A stretch of DNA of 64,000 nucleotides from an uncultured Collinsella sp. (GTDB taxonomy: Bacteria > Actinomycetota > Coriobacteriia > Coriobacteriales > Coriobacteriaceae): assembly GCA_937943045.1 (NCBI GenBank), contig CALEBN010000036.1, forward strand, positions 1 to 64,000. Reading direction: 5' to 3'. How positions within the stretch are numbered: position 1 is the first letter of the stretch; every line of letters starts with the position of its first letter. Positions 45,681 to 54,165 of the stretch are shown piece by piece. The notes below the pieces were generated by a model, which ran no database searches, was not told where the DNA came from, and saw nothing but the letters and a program-made list of their open reading frames with translations. The translations under genes and the position numbers were made by a program.

Positions 45681-45754
45681 CAAAGGGACAAACCCTTTGA
45701 AGTGCGGCTTGGTGCCGCATGGCGTCGGCGGACGAGGCGATGCGTCCGCCGACG
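45681..45754. repeat. cluster of three hairpins between permease and ssnA
   Basis: CAAAGGG/CCCTTTG (45681-45699), TGCGGC/GCCGCA (45702-45719) and a perfect 12-bp stem (45723-45734 with 45743-45754) lie in the 195-base gap. None has a strong U-tract. They could stabilise or process the polycistronic transcript. Confidence 0.65.
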
Positions 45755-45770
45755 AATAGCACCGAATTGG

Positions 45771-47165
45771 TTACTTCTTGCTCTCGGGCAAGACCAGATC
45801 CACGGCAGCGTCCTTGGCAGCATCGATGTGCTGAGCCACGACCGGCGTCTGCGGAAGGATCAGGTTAAGGACAATGGCCATGATGGCGGTGGGGGTTACG
45901 GCATTGGAGCCGATGACGGTGGACACCCAGGCGGGCATACCCTCGCCGGCAAGGCAACCGCTGGCCATCCAGATACCCAGGCCAAAGACGACGGAGGTGC
46001 CGACGATGGTGGTAGTGCGCTGCGTGAGGCCCTCGCGGGTGAACATGCGCACGCCGTTCATGGTGATGGTGCCAAAGACGCCGACGGTCGCGCCGCCGAT
46101 GACGGGCTGCGGGATAGCGGAAAGGACGGCAGAGAGCTGCGGGAACAGACCGGCGATGGCAAAGACGGCCGCAATGATCACAAAGACCCACTTGTTGACG
46201 ACCTTGTTGGAGCAGATGATGCCCACGTTCTGGCCAAGGGCGCTGGTGGGAAGACCGCCCAGCAGACCGCCGACCATAGAGGTGAGGCCCTGGGACACGA
46301 TAGCGCCGGAGAGCTCGCGCTCGGTGGGCATACGGTCGATGGAGCCCAGGCAGGCGGCGGAGACGTCACCGATAACCTGGATGGCAACCATGGGGAACAC
46401 GACGGCGAGGGTAATGCAGACCTCGGGATCAAACTCGAGCGCGTAGGGCATGAGCTTGGGAAGAGCGAAGACCTGAGCGGTGGCGACGCTGGAGAAGTCG
46501 ATCATGCCAAAGGGGATGGAGACGATCATGCCAACGATCATGCCAAAGAACACGGATCCCAGCTTGAGCGTGCCCTTGCCAAAGTTGGCGAGCGCAAAGA
46601 CCACGGCGAAGGTGATAAGAGCGACGCACCAGGCCTGCGGGGTGCCCCACAGCGGCGTACCCATACCGCCGGCCATATACTTGACGGCCGTGGGATACAG
46701 CGAAACGCCAATGGAGAAGATGACCGTACCGGTCACGACGGGCGGGAACAGCCACTTGATCTTGCTGTAGGCCAGACCAAAGAGGACCGCGACGGCGCCG
46801 CCGACGATCTCGCCACCCAGCAGCGCACCAAAGCTAAAGCCCGAGGCGCCCATGGCCTGAAGGGCCGGCAGGAACGCGAACGAAACGCCCATGACGATGG
46901 GCAGGCCGCCGCCAATGCGACGGAAGGGAGCGAAGGCCTGAAGGGCCGTGTCGATTGCCGAAAGAATGAGTGCAACCTGAATGATGTCGGTGCTCTGCTG
47001 GCTATTAAAGCCGTAGACGCCGGCCATGATGACCGCCGGGGTAATGATGCCGGCAAACGATGCCAGTACGTGCTGAAGGGCACACGGGATCATTTCCTTA
47101 ACGGGCGGCATGCCTTCGCGAGTGAACAGGGCCTCAGTGCCGTTCGTAACCGTCTCCTGGGTCAT
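45771..47165 (-). CDS. NCS2-family purine (xanthine/urate) permease
   Basis: A 464-residue transporter with about 14 membrane helices. ALQHVLASFAGIITPAVIMAG at the N-terminus and the family signature LGQNVGIICSNKVV (Q-N-x-G) identify the nucleobase:cation symporter-2 family. The QNxG-type signature and the co-transcribed ssnA-ygfK-xdh genes favour xanthine or urate over uracil. The ATG at 47165 has GGTGG upstream. It is the first gene of block 2. A Fur-like sequence lies about 100 bases upstream. Confidence 0.9.
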   Translation of the reverse strand: MTQETVTNGTEALFTREGMPPVKEMIPCALQHVLASFAGIITPAVIMAGVYGFNSQQSTDIIQVALILSAIDTALQAFAPFRRIGGGLPIVMGVSFAFLPALQAMGASGFSFGALLGGEIVGGAVAVLFGLAYSKIKWLFPPVVTGTVIFSIGVSLYPTAVKYMAGGMGTPLWGTPQAWCVALITFAVVFALANFGKGTLKLGSVFFGMIVGMIVSIPFGMIDFSSVATAQVFALPKLMPYALEFDPEVCITLAVVFPMVAIQVIGDVSAACLGSIDRMPTERELSGAIVSQGLTSMVGGLLGGLPTSALGQNVGIICSNKVVNKWVFVIIAAVFAIAGLFPQLSAVLSAIPQPVIGGATVGVFGTITMNGVRMFTREGLTQRTTTIVGTSVVFGLGIWMASGCLAGEGMPAWVSTVIGSNAVTPTAIMAIVLNLILPQTPVVAQHIDAAKDAAVDLVLPESKK

Positions 47166-47516
47166 TTGACCACCAATCCTCGAAATAGTTGTTTTCGCAT
47201 CTAACGCTCTATTGTGACGCAGTGCGGGGTTGAGGTTGTGCCTTCGTTGCATATCGTATTAAAGATGATTCTCATTCTCAATAATAATTTTTTGTTATCA
47301 GACTATTCTTCAGCTGAGATAATGCATTTCCGCAGGTCAGGAAAGTGTCTTGTCAAAATAACATCTAACTATTCTTTTGGTCGACCGTTTACCGCCAAAT
47401 TCCTACCGTTCGTCTGTATTACGCAATGTACCTGCGGATATACGAGATGATGAGCAGCGTGTTACCATGATAAAAAATTGTTATGAACACTTCGATAGAA
47501 CCCAAAGGAGTTGCCC
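47166..47516. promoter_or_regulatory. divergent control region of block 2
   Basis: A 351-base AT-rich region with no gene. On the minus strand 47267-47281 reads TGAGAATGAGAATCA, matching 11 of 14 positions of a 7-1-7 Fur box. A plus-strand extended -10 (TGAGATAAT, 47316-47324) may serve the regulator. No copy of the AACAAA-N3-TTTGTT palindrome from the other regulator region is visible. Confidence 0.45.
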
Positions 47517-48173
47517 GTGAACGAGACCGTACGTCGCTTTTTGCCGATGGTCGATTTCCTGGAGCAGATACTCGGCAAAAACAGCGAGATCGTCCTGCAC
47601 GATTTCTCGGATCCCGACCACGCCATCGTCGATATCCGCAACGGTATCGTGAGCGGCCGCAAGGTCGGCGGTCCCGCTACCGATCTGGCACTCAAGATCA
47701 TGCACGACGCCAAGTATCGCGACCTGCCGTTTATAACGGGCTACGAGGGACGCGGTGCCGGTGGCAAGACGTTGGAGTCGGCGACGTACTTTATCCGTGA
47801 GGACAACGAGATCGTCGGCATGCTTTGCGTCAACACCGATCTTTCCACGATACGCTCCATCAACGCCATGACTCAGCAGCTCATGGCCTGCTTCGACGCT
47901 GTGCCAAGGCAGGCGGAGCCCGCGTCTATCGAGGTCGAAAGTCTTTCGGAGTCTACGCAGGAGCTCATCGACCGCAGTATTTCCGAGTTGCTGAGCGCGC
48001 GCGGGCTGGATGTAGCGTCGCTTGGTCAGAGCGACCGCGTGGACGTCATTCGCCACCTCAACGGCAACGGGGTGTTCATGCTCAAGGGCGCCGTGGCCTG
48101 CGCCGCCACCGCGCTGGGCATCTCGGAGCCCAGCGTCTACCGCTACCTGCAAAAAGTCCGCAAGGAGGGCTAA
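47517..48173 (+). CDS. YheO/DauR-type PAS and helix-turn-helix transcriptional regulator, second copy
   Basis: A 218-residue protein with the same plan as the regulator at 29032: an N-terminal YheO-like PAS domain (FLEQILGKNSEIVLHDFSDPDH, ATYFIREDNEIVGMLCVNTD) and a C-terminal HTH (TALGISEPSVYRYLQKVRKEG). The start GTG at 47517 lies 6 bases after AAAGGAG. It is divergent from the permease and likely regulates block 2. Sequence identity to the first copy is modest, so the two may sense different ligands. Confidence 0.88.
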   Translation: MNETVRRFLPMVDFLEQILGKNSEIVLHDFSDPDHAIVDIRNGIVSGRKVGGPATDLALKIMHDAKYRDLPFITGYEGRGAGGKTLESATYFIREDNEIVGMLCVNTDLSTIRSINAMTQQLMACFDAVPRQAEPASIEVESLSESTQELIDRSISELLSARGLDVASLGQSDRVDVIRHLNGNGVFMLKGAVACAATALGISEPSVYRYLQKVRKEG

Positions 48174-48185
48174 ACGTTATCCCTT

Positions 48186-48213
48186 GGGGACGGAGGGAAA
48201 CGGATCATTTTTG
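48186..48213 (+). repeat. 28-bp repeat, stand-alone copy
   Basis: Identical over 28 bases to the right arm of the palindrome at 48871-48942. It follows the regulator stop by 12 bases. Confidence 0.85.
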
Positions 48214-48226
48214 TCGCATCGCTTGA

Positions 48227-48262
48227 CAAAAGACCCTGCAGCTCGCACTGCAGGGTCTTTTT
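48227..48262. terminator. bidirectional terminator between regulator and ridA
   Basis: A perfect 11-bp stem (48231-48241 with 48248-48258) with T-runs on both strands (TTTTT on plus; TTTT on minus) lies between two converging genes. Confidence 0.9.
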
Positions 48263-48291
48263 GCATGTCATGTTTAGTTGTTGCCAACGCC

Positions 48292-48669
48292 TTAGAGAGC
48301 GGCGACGACCTCGATCTCGACCAGACCGCCAGCCGGAAGGGCGGCAACCTGAAATGCGCTGCGCGCGGGGAACGGAGCCTCGAACTTGGAGGCGTAGATC
48401 TCGTTCACGGCAGCGAAGTCGGCGATGTCGGCCAGGTAGACCGTGGTCTTGACGACATCGGCAAAGGTGGCGCCGGCAGCGGTCAGCAGGGCCTCGACGT
48501 TAGCAAGGGACTGCTTAGCCTGGGCCTCGACGCCCTCGGGCATCTTGCCGGTTGCAGGGTCGATGCCCAGCTGGCCGGACAGGAACACCATGTTGCCGGT
48601 CTGGATGCCGGGGGAATACGGGCCGATGGCTGCAGGTGCGTTATCGGAAGACACGACGGTCTTGCTCAT
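48292..48669 (-). CDS. ridA: RidA family reactive intermediate deaminase
   Basis: A 125-residue RidA/YjgF protein that hydrolyses reactive enamine/imine intermediates. The core VFLSGQLGIDPATGKMPEG, the conserved arginine in FPARSAFQVAALP and the terminal GGLVEIEVVAAL are diagnostic. The ATG at 48669 follows AGGAGA. PLP-dependent YgeX produces the 2-aminoacrylate type of intermediate that RidA removes, so its place next to the purine block makes sense, although this link is inference. Confidence 0.95.
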   Translation of the reverse strand: MSKTVVSSDNAPAAIGPYSPGIQTGNMVFLSGQLGIDPATGKMPEGVEAQAKQSLANVEALLTAAGATFADVVKTTVYLADIADFAAVNEIYASKFEAPFPARSAFQVAALPAGGLVEIEVVAAL

Positions 48670-49048
48670 GTTTATCTCCTTACGATCAGTTGAGAGAGCG
48701 TGAGCGCGGCGTTCACACCGGGAGGCACAATTCGGTCTGAACACCGCGCTTGATTTGGGATAGTACCCAAGGTTCCCGCGCGATGCAAGATTATTATCAC
48801 CTTGCGAGAATATTTTATCGCCCAACGGCGCCTGTCGGCCGCTGAACGGCACGACCGGACGGTGAAGCTCAAAATGATCCGTTTCCCTCCGCCCCCAGCG
48901 GATCAGGCGGTCCATGGGGGACGGAGGGAAACGGATCATTTTTGCTGCAAGGGCTGCTGAAGACTTTATCCTGCTTGGGCCACAGGGCTCGTCCGCCGCA
49001 ACAGCGCCACTATACTTTTGAGTATCTGAGCATTTTGAAAGGCAGGAT
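48670..49048. other. gap between ridA and U32 gene with a palindrome
   Basis: Divergent promoter region with no gene. The main structure is the inverted repeat at 48871-48942. AAAGG at 49038-49042 serves the U32 gene. Confidence 0.5.
48871..48942. repeat. 72-bp palindrome of the 28-bp repeat family
   Basis: The left arm 48871-48897 and right arm 48915-48942 are complementary with one 1-nt indel around a 17-nt loop. The right arm is the same 28-bp sequence as 48186-48213. Confidence 0.85.
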
Positions 49049-51544
49049 ATGACCGCAATCGCCAGTCGAACCACCAACCGCAGACCCGAGCTCTTGGCCC
49101 CCGCCGGAGGCCCGGAGCCCTTTGCCGCCGCACTCGCTGCCGGGGCAGACGCCATCTACTGCGGCATGGGCAGCTTCAACGCCCGCCGCAAGGCCACCAA
49201 CTTTACCGACGAGGCCTTTGAGCAGGCCTGCTGTGCTGCACACCTGGCCGGGTCGCGCGTCTACGTCACGGTCAACATCGTCATCAAGCAGTCCGAGATG
49301 GGCGATGCGCTGCAACTCATCCATCGCTGCTCCACGCTGGGCGCCGACGCCTTTATCATCCAGGACTGGGGCCTGTTCTTTGAGGTCAAGCGCACGATGC
49401 CCGGCATCGAGACGCACATCTCAACCCAGGCGAACATCCACGACGACCGTGGAACCCTTTGGTGCCGCGAGCAGGGCGCCGACCGCGTGACCCTCTCGCG
49501 CGAGCTTTCCATCGACGAGATCGCTGCCATCCACGACGCCGCACCCGATGTGGACCTTGAGGTCTTTAGCCATGGCGCCATCTGCTTTTGCTACTCGGGC
49601 CTGTGCCTGCTTTCGAGCTTTGCCATGGCGGGCCGCTCGGCCAACCGTGGCATGTGCGCCCAGCCCTGCCGCCTGCCTTACGAGCTGATCGACGAGAACG
49701 GTCGCGTGCTCTCCCCTGCCGGTCGCGAGCGCGCGCTGTGCCCGCGCGACACCAACACTTCGCAGCTTGTTCGCCGTCTGTATGACGCCGGCGCCGCATC
49801 GCTCAAGCTCGAGGGCCGCATGAAGGCCCCCGATTACGTGTATTCCATCGTCGACGTGTATCGTCACGAAATTGACGACATGCTATCCGGAGCCACCGTT
49901 GCCAAGGACGAGGAAGCCGCCCGCCAGCGTCAGCTCAAGCGCTGCTTCAACCGCGACTTTACGCACGCTTATCAGGACGGCACCTCGGGCGACGAGATGA
50001 TGAGCTATGAGCGTTCCAACAACCGCGGCCAGATCGTTGGCACGGTGCTGGGCAGCCGTCTGGCCAACCGCGACGTGCGCGGCCTCAAGCCTGACGACCG
50101 CCGTCGCCGTGCCGCCATCGCCCGCATTGAGCTGTTTGAGCCCGTGGGCAAGGGCGACTTGTTGGAACTTCGCCACGACGACGAGTTCGATCAGTTCCTA
50201 ACCACTATCGCTACCGATGATGCCGCCGCCGGTGACATCATCGAATGTCGCGTGCCCCGCAGCATGCCCGAGGGCTGCCGCGTCCGCGTGATTCGCAGCC
50301 AGCGTGCCATCGACGCCGCCGGCGCCGCGCTCAAGCGCGATGTGCTGCGCCGCCGCGCCGTAGACGTGTCCGTTGTGGCGCGTCTGGGCGAGCCGTTTAC
50401 CGTTACGCTCACCTGCTGCGACGACCCTTCGCTTACGGCCACGGCCACGGGCTTTACCGTCGAGGCCGCCAAGACCCGCGCCGTCGAGGCGGCAGACCTG
50501 GTTGAGCATGTGGGTCGCATGGGCTCCTCGCCCTTTGAGGCAGCGAGCTTTGACGTGGTCCTCGACGAGAGTTGCGGCATGGGCTTTTCCGCCGTGCACA
50601 AGGTGCGCGCCGCCGCTTGTAAGGCGCTGGAAGAGGCCATTCTGGCACCGTATGAGGAGCGCGCGAAAACGCTCGAGCTGCCGGCGATTGTAACCAGTGA
50701 TTCCCGCCCCGCGCCCGAGCACTACCGCGATGAGCCGCAGATCTGCGCCACCGTCACCTCGCTCGAGGCCGCCGAGGCAGCGCGCGCGGAGGGCGCAACG
50801 CGCATCTACATGACCACCGACGCGCTCGATGCGGCCGAGCTCTCCCCCGCCGATGTATTTGATCAGGGCATCGTACCCGTACTCGACGAGGTCTGCCGCG
50901 CCGTTGACCACGTACGCGTCGACCCGTGGGTTGTTGCCGGCGCCACGGTCGCTATTGGCAACATCTCTGAGCTTGCCCTGGCCGCCCAGGTTGGCACCAC
51001 GGCCGAGATTCGCTCTTGCCTGCCGGTTCACAACGCGCCCTGCATGGAGGCGCTTGCCGAGCGCGGAGCCGGTGCGTTTTGGCTCTCGCCCGAGATCACG
51101 CTCGACGAGATTGTCTCGCTCGGCGCCGCCGCGCCCGCAGCTCTGGGCATCACCGTCTTTGGCCGCCCACGCGTCATGACAAGCGAGCATTGCATTCTGC
51201 AGGTTGCCAACGGCTGCATCCACGATTGTGCCAACTGCCGCCTTCGCGCCCGCAAGCTCTCGCTTAAGAATATCGACGGCAAGGTCATGCCCGTGCGCAC
51301 CGACATCCATGGCCGCTCTCGCTTGTACGACGCCTACCCCATCGACCTTACGCCGCAGGTACCGCAGCTGCTCGACGCCGGCGTCCGTCGTCTCATGGTC
51401 GACGGAACCTTGCTCGAGGCCGATGAGATTGGCCGTGCCGTCGCTCGCGTCCGTCGCGCCGTCGAGGCAGCTCAAGCCGGCCGCAAGCCCGCCGCCCGCC
51501 TGCGCGGCGCCACCTCGGGCTGCATGTTTGTGGGAATTAGCTAA
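49049..51544 (+). CDS. U32 family protein (RlhA/DUF3656-like), long form
   Basis: An 831-residue paralogue of the protein at 1472-3448. It starts RRPELLAPAGGPEPFAAALAAGA and contains the U32 signature EVFSHGAICFCYSGLC followed by CAQPC. The extended C-terminal half (about 400-800) resembles the DUF3656-containing forms, and a cysteine cluster (CILQVANGCIHDCANC) lies near residue 720. By family knowledge a role in RNA hydroxylation (for example of 23S rRNA) is more likely than proteolysis. It is followed 15 bases later by an RluA-type pseudouridine synthase, which supports an RNA-modification operon. Confidence 0.88.
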   Translation: MTAIASRTTNRRPELLAPAGGPEPFAAALAAGADAIYCGMGSFNARRKATNFTDEAFEQACCAAHLAGSRVYVTVNIVIKQSEMGDALQLIHRCSTLGADAFIIQDWGLFFEVKRTMPGIETHISTQANIHDDRGTLWCREQGADRVTLSRELSIDEIAAIHDAAPDVDLEVFSHGAICFCYSGLCLLSSFAMAGRSANRGMCAQPCRLPYELIDENGRVLSPAGRERALCPRDTNTSQLVRRLYDAGAASLKLEGRMKAPDYVYSIVDVYRHEIDDMLSGATVAKDEEAARQRQLKRCFNRDFTHAYQDGTSGDEMMSYERSNNRGQIVGTVLGSRLANRDVRGLKPDDRRRRAAIARIELFEPVGKGDLLELRHDDEFDQFLTTIATDDAAAGDIIECRVPRSMPEGCRVRVIRSQRAIDAAGAALKRDVLRRRAVDVSVVARLGEPFTVTLTCCDDPSLTATATGFTVEAAKTRAVEAADLVEHVGRMGSSPFEAASFDVVLDESCGMGFSAVHKVRAAACKALEEAILAPYEERAKTLELPAIVTSDSRPAPEHYRDEPQICATVTSLEAAEAARAEGATRIYMTTDALDAAELSPADVFDQGIVPVLDEVCRAVDHVRVDPWVVAGATVAIGNISELALAAQVGTTAEIRSCLPVHNAPCMEALAERGAGAFWLSPEITLDEIVSLGAAAPAALGITVFGRPRVMTSEHCILQVANGCIHDCANCRLRARKLSLKNIDGKVMPVRTDIHGRSRLYDAYPIDLTPQVPQLLDAGVRRLMVDGTLLEADEIGRAVARVRRAVEAAQAGRKPAARLRGATSGCMFVGIS

Positions 51545-51559
51545 CCGAAAGGCTTACAC

Positions 51560-52219
51560 GTGAACGAAGAACCTCAAGTCCTCTACTGCGACGCCTGGCT
51601 CATGGCCATCGATAAGCCTGCCGGCATGATCGTCCACGGTGACGGCACCGGCGAGCGCACACTTACCGACTACGCCAGCGACCTGCTGCTGGCGATGGGC
51701 GACGGCTTTGCCGCGACTGACATGCAGCCGCTCAACCGCCTGGACCGCGACACCACCGGCGTGGTGTTGTTCTCGCTCGACAAGCAAACGCAACCCGCTT
51801 TTGACCAGATGATCATCAACCACGCATTCGAAAAGCACTATCTGGCGCTCGCCGAGGGCAAAATCGACTGGAACGAGAAGCTCATCGACAAGCCGATCGC
51901 CCGCGACCGCCACGATAGCCGCAAGATGCGCGTTGGCGCCAGCGGCAAGCCGTCTCAGACGCGCGTCAAGGTACTCAAGCGTCTTAAGAGCCGCCGTGGC
52001 CTGCCCACGCGTTCGTATATCGATGTCGAGCTGCTCACCGGCCGCAAGCATCAGATTCGCGTGCACCTGGCGAGCGAGCGTCATCCCCTGGTTGGCGACG
52101 ACCTGTACGGAACGCCGCGCCCCTGCGGCCTGATGCTCCACGCCCACAGCGTGTCCTTCACGCATCCCGTAACCGGCGAGCATATCTATATCGAAGCCCC
52201 CTGCCCCTGGGAGCCCTAA
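51560..52219 (+). CDS. RluA family pseudouridine synthase
   Basis: A 219-residue enzyme that isomerises uridine in rRNA or tRNA. The catalytic motif LNRLDRDTTGVVL holds the active Asp (Asn replaces the usual His at its start), and GRKHQIRVHLA and HAHSVSFTHP are further family motifs. The GTG at 51560 has AAAGG upstream. No S4 domain is present. Confidence 0.92.
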   Translation: MNEEPQVLYCDAWLMAIDKPAGMIVHGDGTGERTLTDYASDLLLAMGDGFAATDMQPLNRLDRDTTGVVLFSLDKQTQPAFDQMIINHAFEKHYLALAEGKIDWNEKLIDKPIARDRHDSRKMRVGASGKPSQTRVKVLKRLKSRRGLPTRSYIDVELLTGRKHQIRVHLASERHPLVGDDLYGTPRPCGLMLHAHSVSFTHPVTGEHIYIEAPCPWEP

Positions 52220-52258
52220 AACCTGCCGAAAAGGGACAGGTTTATTTTGGCAGGTTTT
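52218..52258 (+). terminator. hairpin after the RluA-type gene
   Basis: AAAACCTGCC at 52218-52227 pairs with GGCAGGTTTT at 52249-52258, directly at the stop codon. A shorter alternative pairing uses CAGGTTT in the loop, so two folds compete. Confidence 0.6.
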
Positions 52259-52272
52259 ATCTGGACAAACGT

Positions 52273-52314
52273 CAAAACCACCACAAAAGTTCCTGCCCCT
52301 TCGCGGTGGTTTTG
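52273..52314. terminator. second hairpin between convergent genes
   Basis: CAAAACCACC at 52273-52282 pairs with GGTGGTTTTG at 52305-52314. It sits just past the DeoR gene end and may end transcription on both strands. Together with 52218-52258 it forms a pair of AT-capped palindromes. Confidence 0.6.
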
Positions 52315-52335
52315 GCCTTAGCCCGTCCCCTGCTG

Positions 52336-53082
52336 TTAGACCGTGATGACGTTGTCCATTGCCCGGTACTTGGCGGGGACATCGCCTGCGGTAATAATCG
52401 TTGCGTCACGGAAGTCCGCGAACTTGACGGGCGCCACCATACCAAATTTACTGGCGTCCGAGATTACGAAGCGCTTGGCCGTATGGCGCATCGAGATACG
52501 CTTTACTTGCGCTTCCTCGATATCGGGCGCCGTGAAACCTTGCTCGGCAGCAATGCCGTTGGACCCCCAAAAGCCACAGTTAAAGTTGTAACGGTCCAGG
52601 GTTGCCAAGGCATCGGGGCCAACCAGCGCCTCGGTCTCGGGCTTGAGCTCGCCGCCCAGCACCACGGTGCGCATGCCGCGCAAAGCAAGGTGCTGAGCAT
52701 GGAGCACGGAGTCGGTCACGTAGGTGACACCCTCGAGGCGCGGAAGATGCTCGATGAGCCTGAGCGTCGTCGAGCCCGAATCAATGTACACAAAGCTCTC
52801 GGGCTCCACCAGCGCCGCCGCACGGGCGCAGATACGCTCCTTGTCGTCGTTATGGAGATCGCTGCGCTCATTAAGCGTTAGGTCGCGTGTCACGTGCGCG
52901 CGCTCAAGGCTCGTCGCTCCGCCATGGACCTTGGCGATGCGGTGTGCGCGGTCGAGCGCCTGCAGGTCGCGCCGAATGGTGGACGCCGTCACGCCCAGGG
53001 CCTCAGCAAGCTCCGGTACGGTAACCGAGCCCGTCTGCCGCACCATCGACACAATCGCGTTGAGCCTATCTTCCGCAAGCAT
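52336..53082 (-). CDS. DeoR/GlpR-family transcriptional regulator
   Basis: A 248-residue repressor. The N-terminal winged helix is EDRLNAIVSMVRQTGSVTVPELAEALGVTASTIRRDLQAL; the C-terminal sugar-phosphate sensing domain has VYIDSGSTTLRL, VVLGGELKPETEALVGPDAL and FWGSNGIAAEQGFTAPDIEEAQVKR. It lies 3 bases after the oxidoreductase gene, so both form one operon. The phased GCGC motifs upstream (54299-54344) may be its operators. Confidence 0.92.
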   Translation of the reverse strand: MLAEDRLNAIVSMVRQTGSVTVPELAEALGVTASTIRRDLQALDRAHRIAKVHGGATSLERAHVTRDLTLNERSDLHNDDKERICARAAALVEPESFVYIDSGSTTLRLIEHLPRLEGVTYVTDSVLHAQHLALRGMRTVVLGGELKPETEALVGPDALATLDRYNFNCGFWGSNGIAAEQGFTAPDIEEAQVKRISMRHTAKRFVISDASKFGMVAPVKFADFRDATIITAGDVPAKYRAMDNVITV

Positions 53083-53085
53083 CGC

Positions 53086-54165
53086 TTACTCCTCCTCGGG
53101 GTACACGACTCCCCAGTCGGCGCGAAGCTTGGTCATAAGCTCCATAACATCAGAAGCATAATCCAGCAGCTCACGCTTGGAGTCGTCGCCGGCAACGGCC
53201 TTCTCAAGATCGGCCATCTCATAGCAAAGGGCGTAAGCTTCGGTGCCGGCGTGGACCTCCTCGCGGTGGCCGTCCACAGTCCACACGATGGTCGCGTGAT
53301 CGGCGCGCGGATACTCGTTGACCTCGATATAGCACTTGTCGAAGCTGATGACCGAGCGCTTGGGCTGCTTGGAGTGGAGCGTAAGGCTCACAACACCCAG
53401 CTGCTGCTCGGCGTTACGGCAGACAATGCCGCCCGCAACGTCGACACCGGTCTCACAGGTGTTGCCCAGCGAGACAACCTCAGCGGGCTGGCTCGCCATA
53501 AAGAGGCGCATAACGGAGAGCGCATACACGCCAATGTCGAGCATGGCGCCACCGGCAAGGCTACGGTTGTAGAAGCGGTTGGTCAGGTCGCCGTACTCCT
53601 TATAGCTGCCAAAGTTGAGCTGAGCGAGATTCATGCGGCCGAACTCGCCGACATCCATGCGACGACGCAGCTCCTGATACAAGGGCATGTGAAGCACCGT
53701 GGTGGCGTCCATAAGGACCACGTTGTGCTCGTCGGCAATGGCGCGGGCCTCGTCAAGCTCGGCGGAATTGAGGGTAATGGCCTTCTCGCAGAGCACGTGC
53801 TTGCCAGCTGCCAGAGCGGCTCGCAGATAGGTGATATGCGTGTTGTGCGGCGTGGTGATATAGACTGCGTCAATGTCCGGATCGGCGTAGAGATCCTCGA
53901 CCGTGCCATAGACCTTCTCAACGCCATACTGCTCTGCAAAAGCCTGAGCCTTGGACAGCGTGCGGTTGGCAACGCCCGCGAGCTTTCGGCCGGCAAGGGC
54001 GAGAGACTGAGCCATCTGGTTGGCGATAACGCCACACCCAATTACAGCCCAACGAAGCTCGGGAGCCGTAAAGATGTCGTTTGGGAACGGCTGATTCTGG
54101 ACCGAGGCAAACGCCGCCTTTGCGGCTGCCTCGGCGTCGAGCGGAGCCTGTTTGGAATCTGCCAT
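53086..54165 (-). CDS. Gfo/Idh/MocA family oxidoreductase
   Basis: A 359-residue NAD(P)-dependent dehydrogenase of sugars or inositol-like compounds. The Rossmann motif LRWAVIGCGVIANQMAQSL, DAVYITTPHNTHITY and the catalytic-type motif KHVLCEKAITLNSAEL (with the family EKP replaced by EKA) are visible, as is GGAMLDIGVYALSV. The substrate is unknown. It is the first gene of the operon with the DeoR-type regulator. Confidence 0.9.
   Translation of the reverse strand: MADSKQAPLDAEAAAKAAFASVQNQPFPNDIFTAPELRWAVIGCGVIANQMAQSLALAGRKLAGVANRTLSKAQAFAEQYGVEKVYGTVEDLYADPDIDAVYITTPHNTHITYLRAALAAGKHVLCEKAITLNSAELDEARAIADEHNVVLMDATTVLHMPLYQELRRRMDVGEFGRMNLAQLNFGSYKEYGDLTNRFYNRSLAGGAMLDIGVYALSVMRLFMASQPAEVVSLGNTCETGVDVAGGIVCRNAEQQLGVVSLTLHSKQPKRSVISFDKCYIEVNEYPRADHATIVWTVDGHREEVHAGTEAYALCYEMADLEKAVAGDDSKRELLDYASDVMELMTKLRADWGVVYPEEE

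Noticed and set aside
44385..47204. 939-codon plus-strand frame opposite ssnA and the permease
   Set aside because: High-GC antisense shadow; the minus-strand genes have clear family motifs and RBS.
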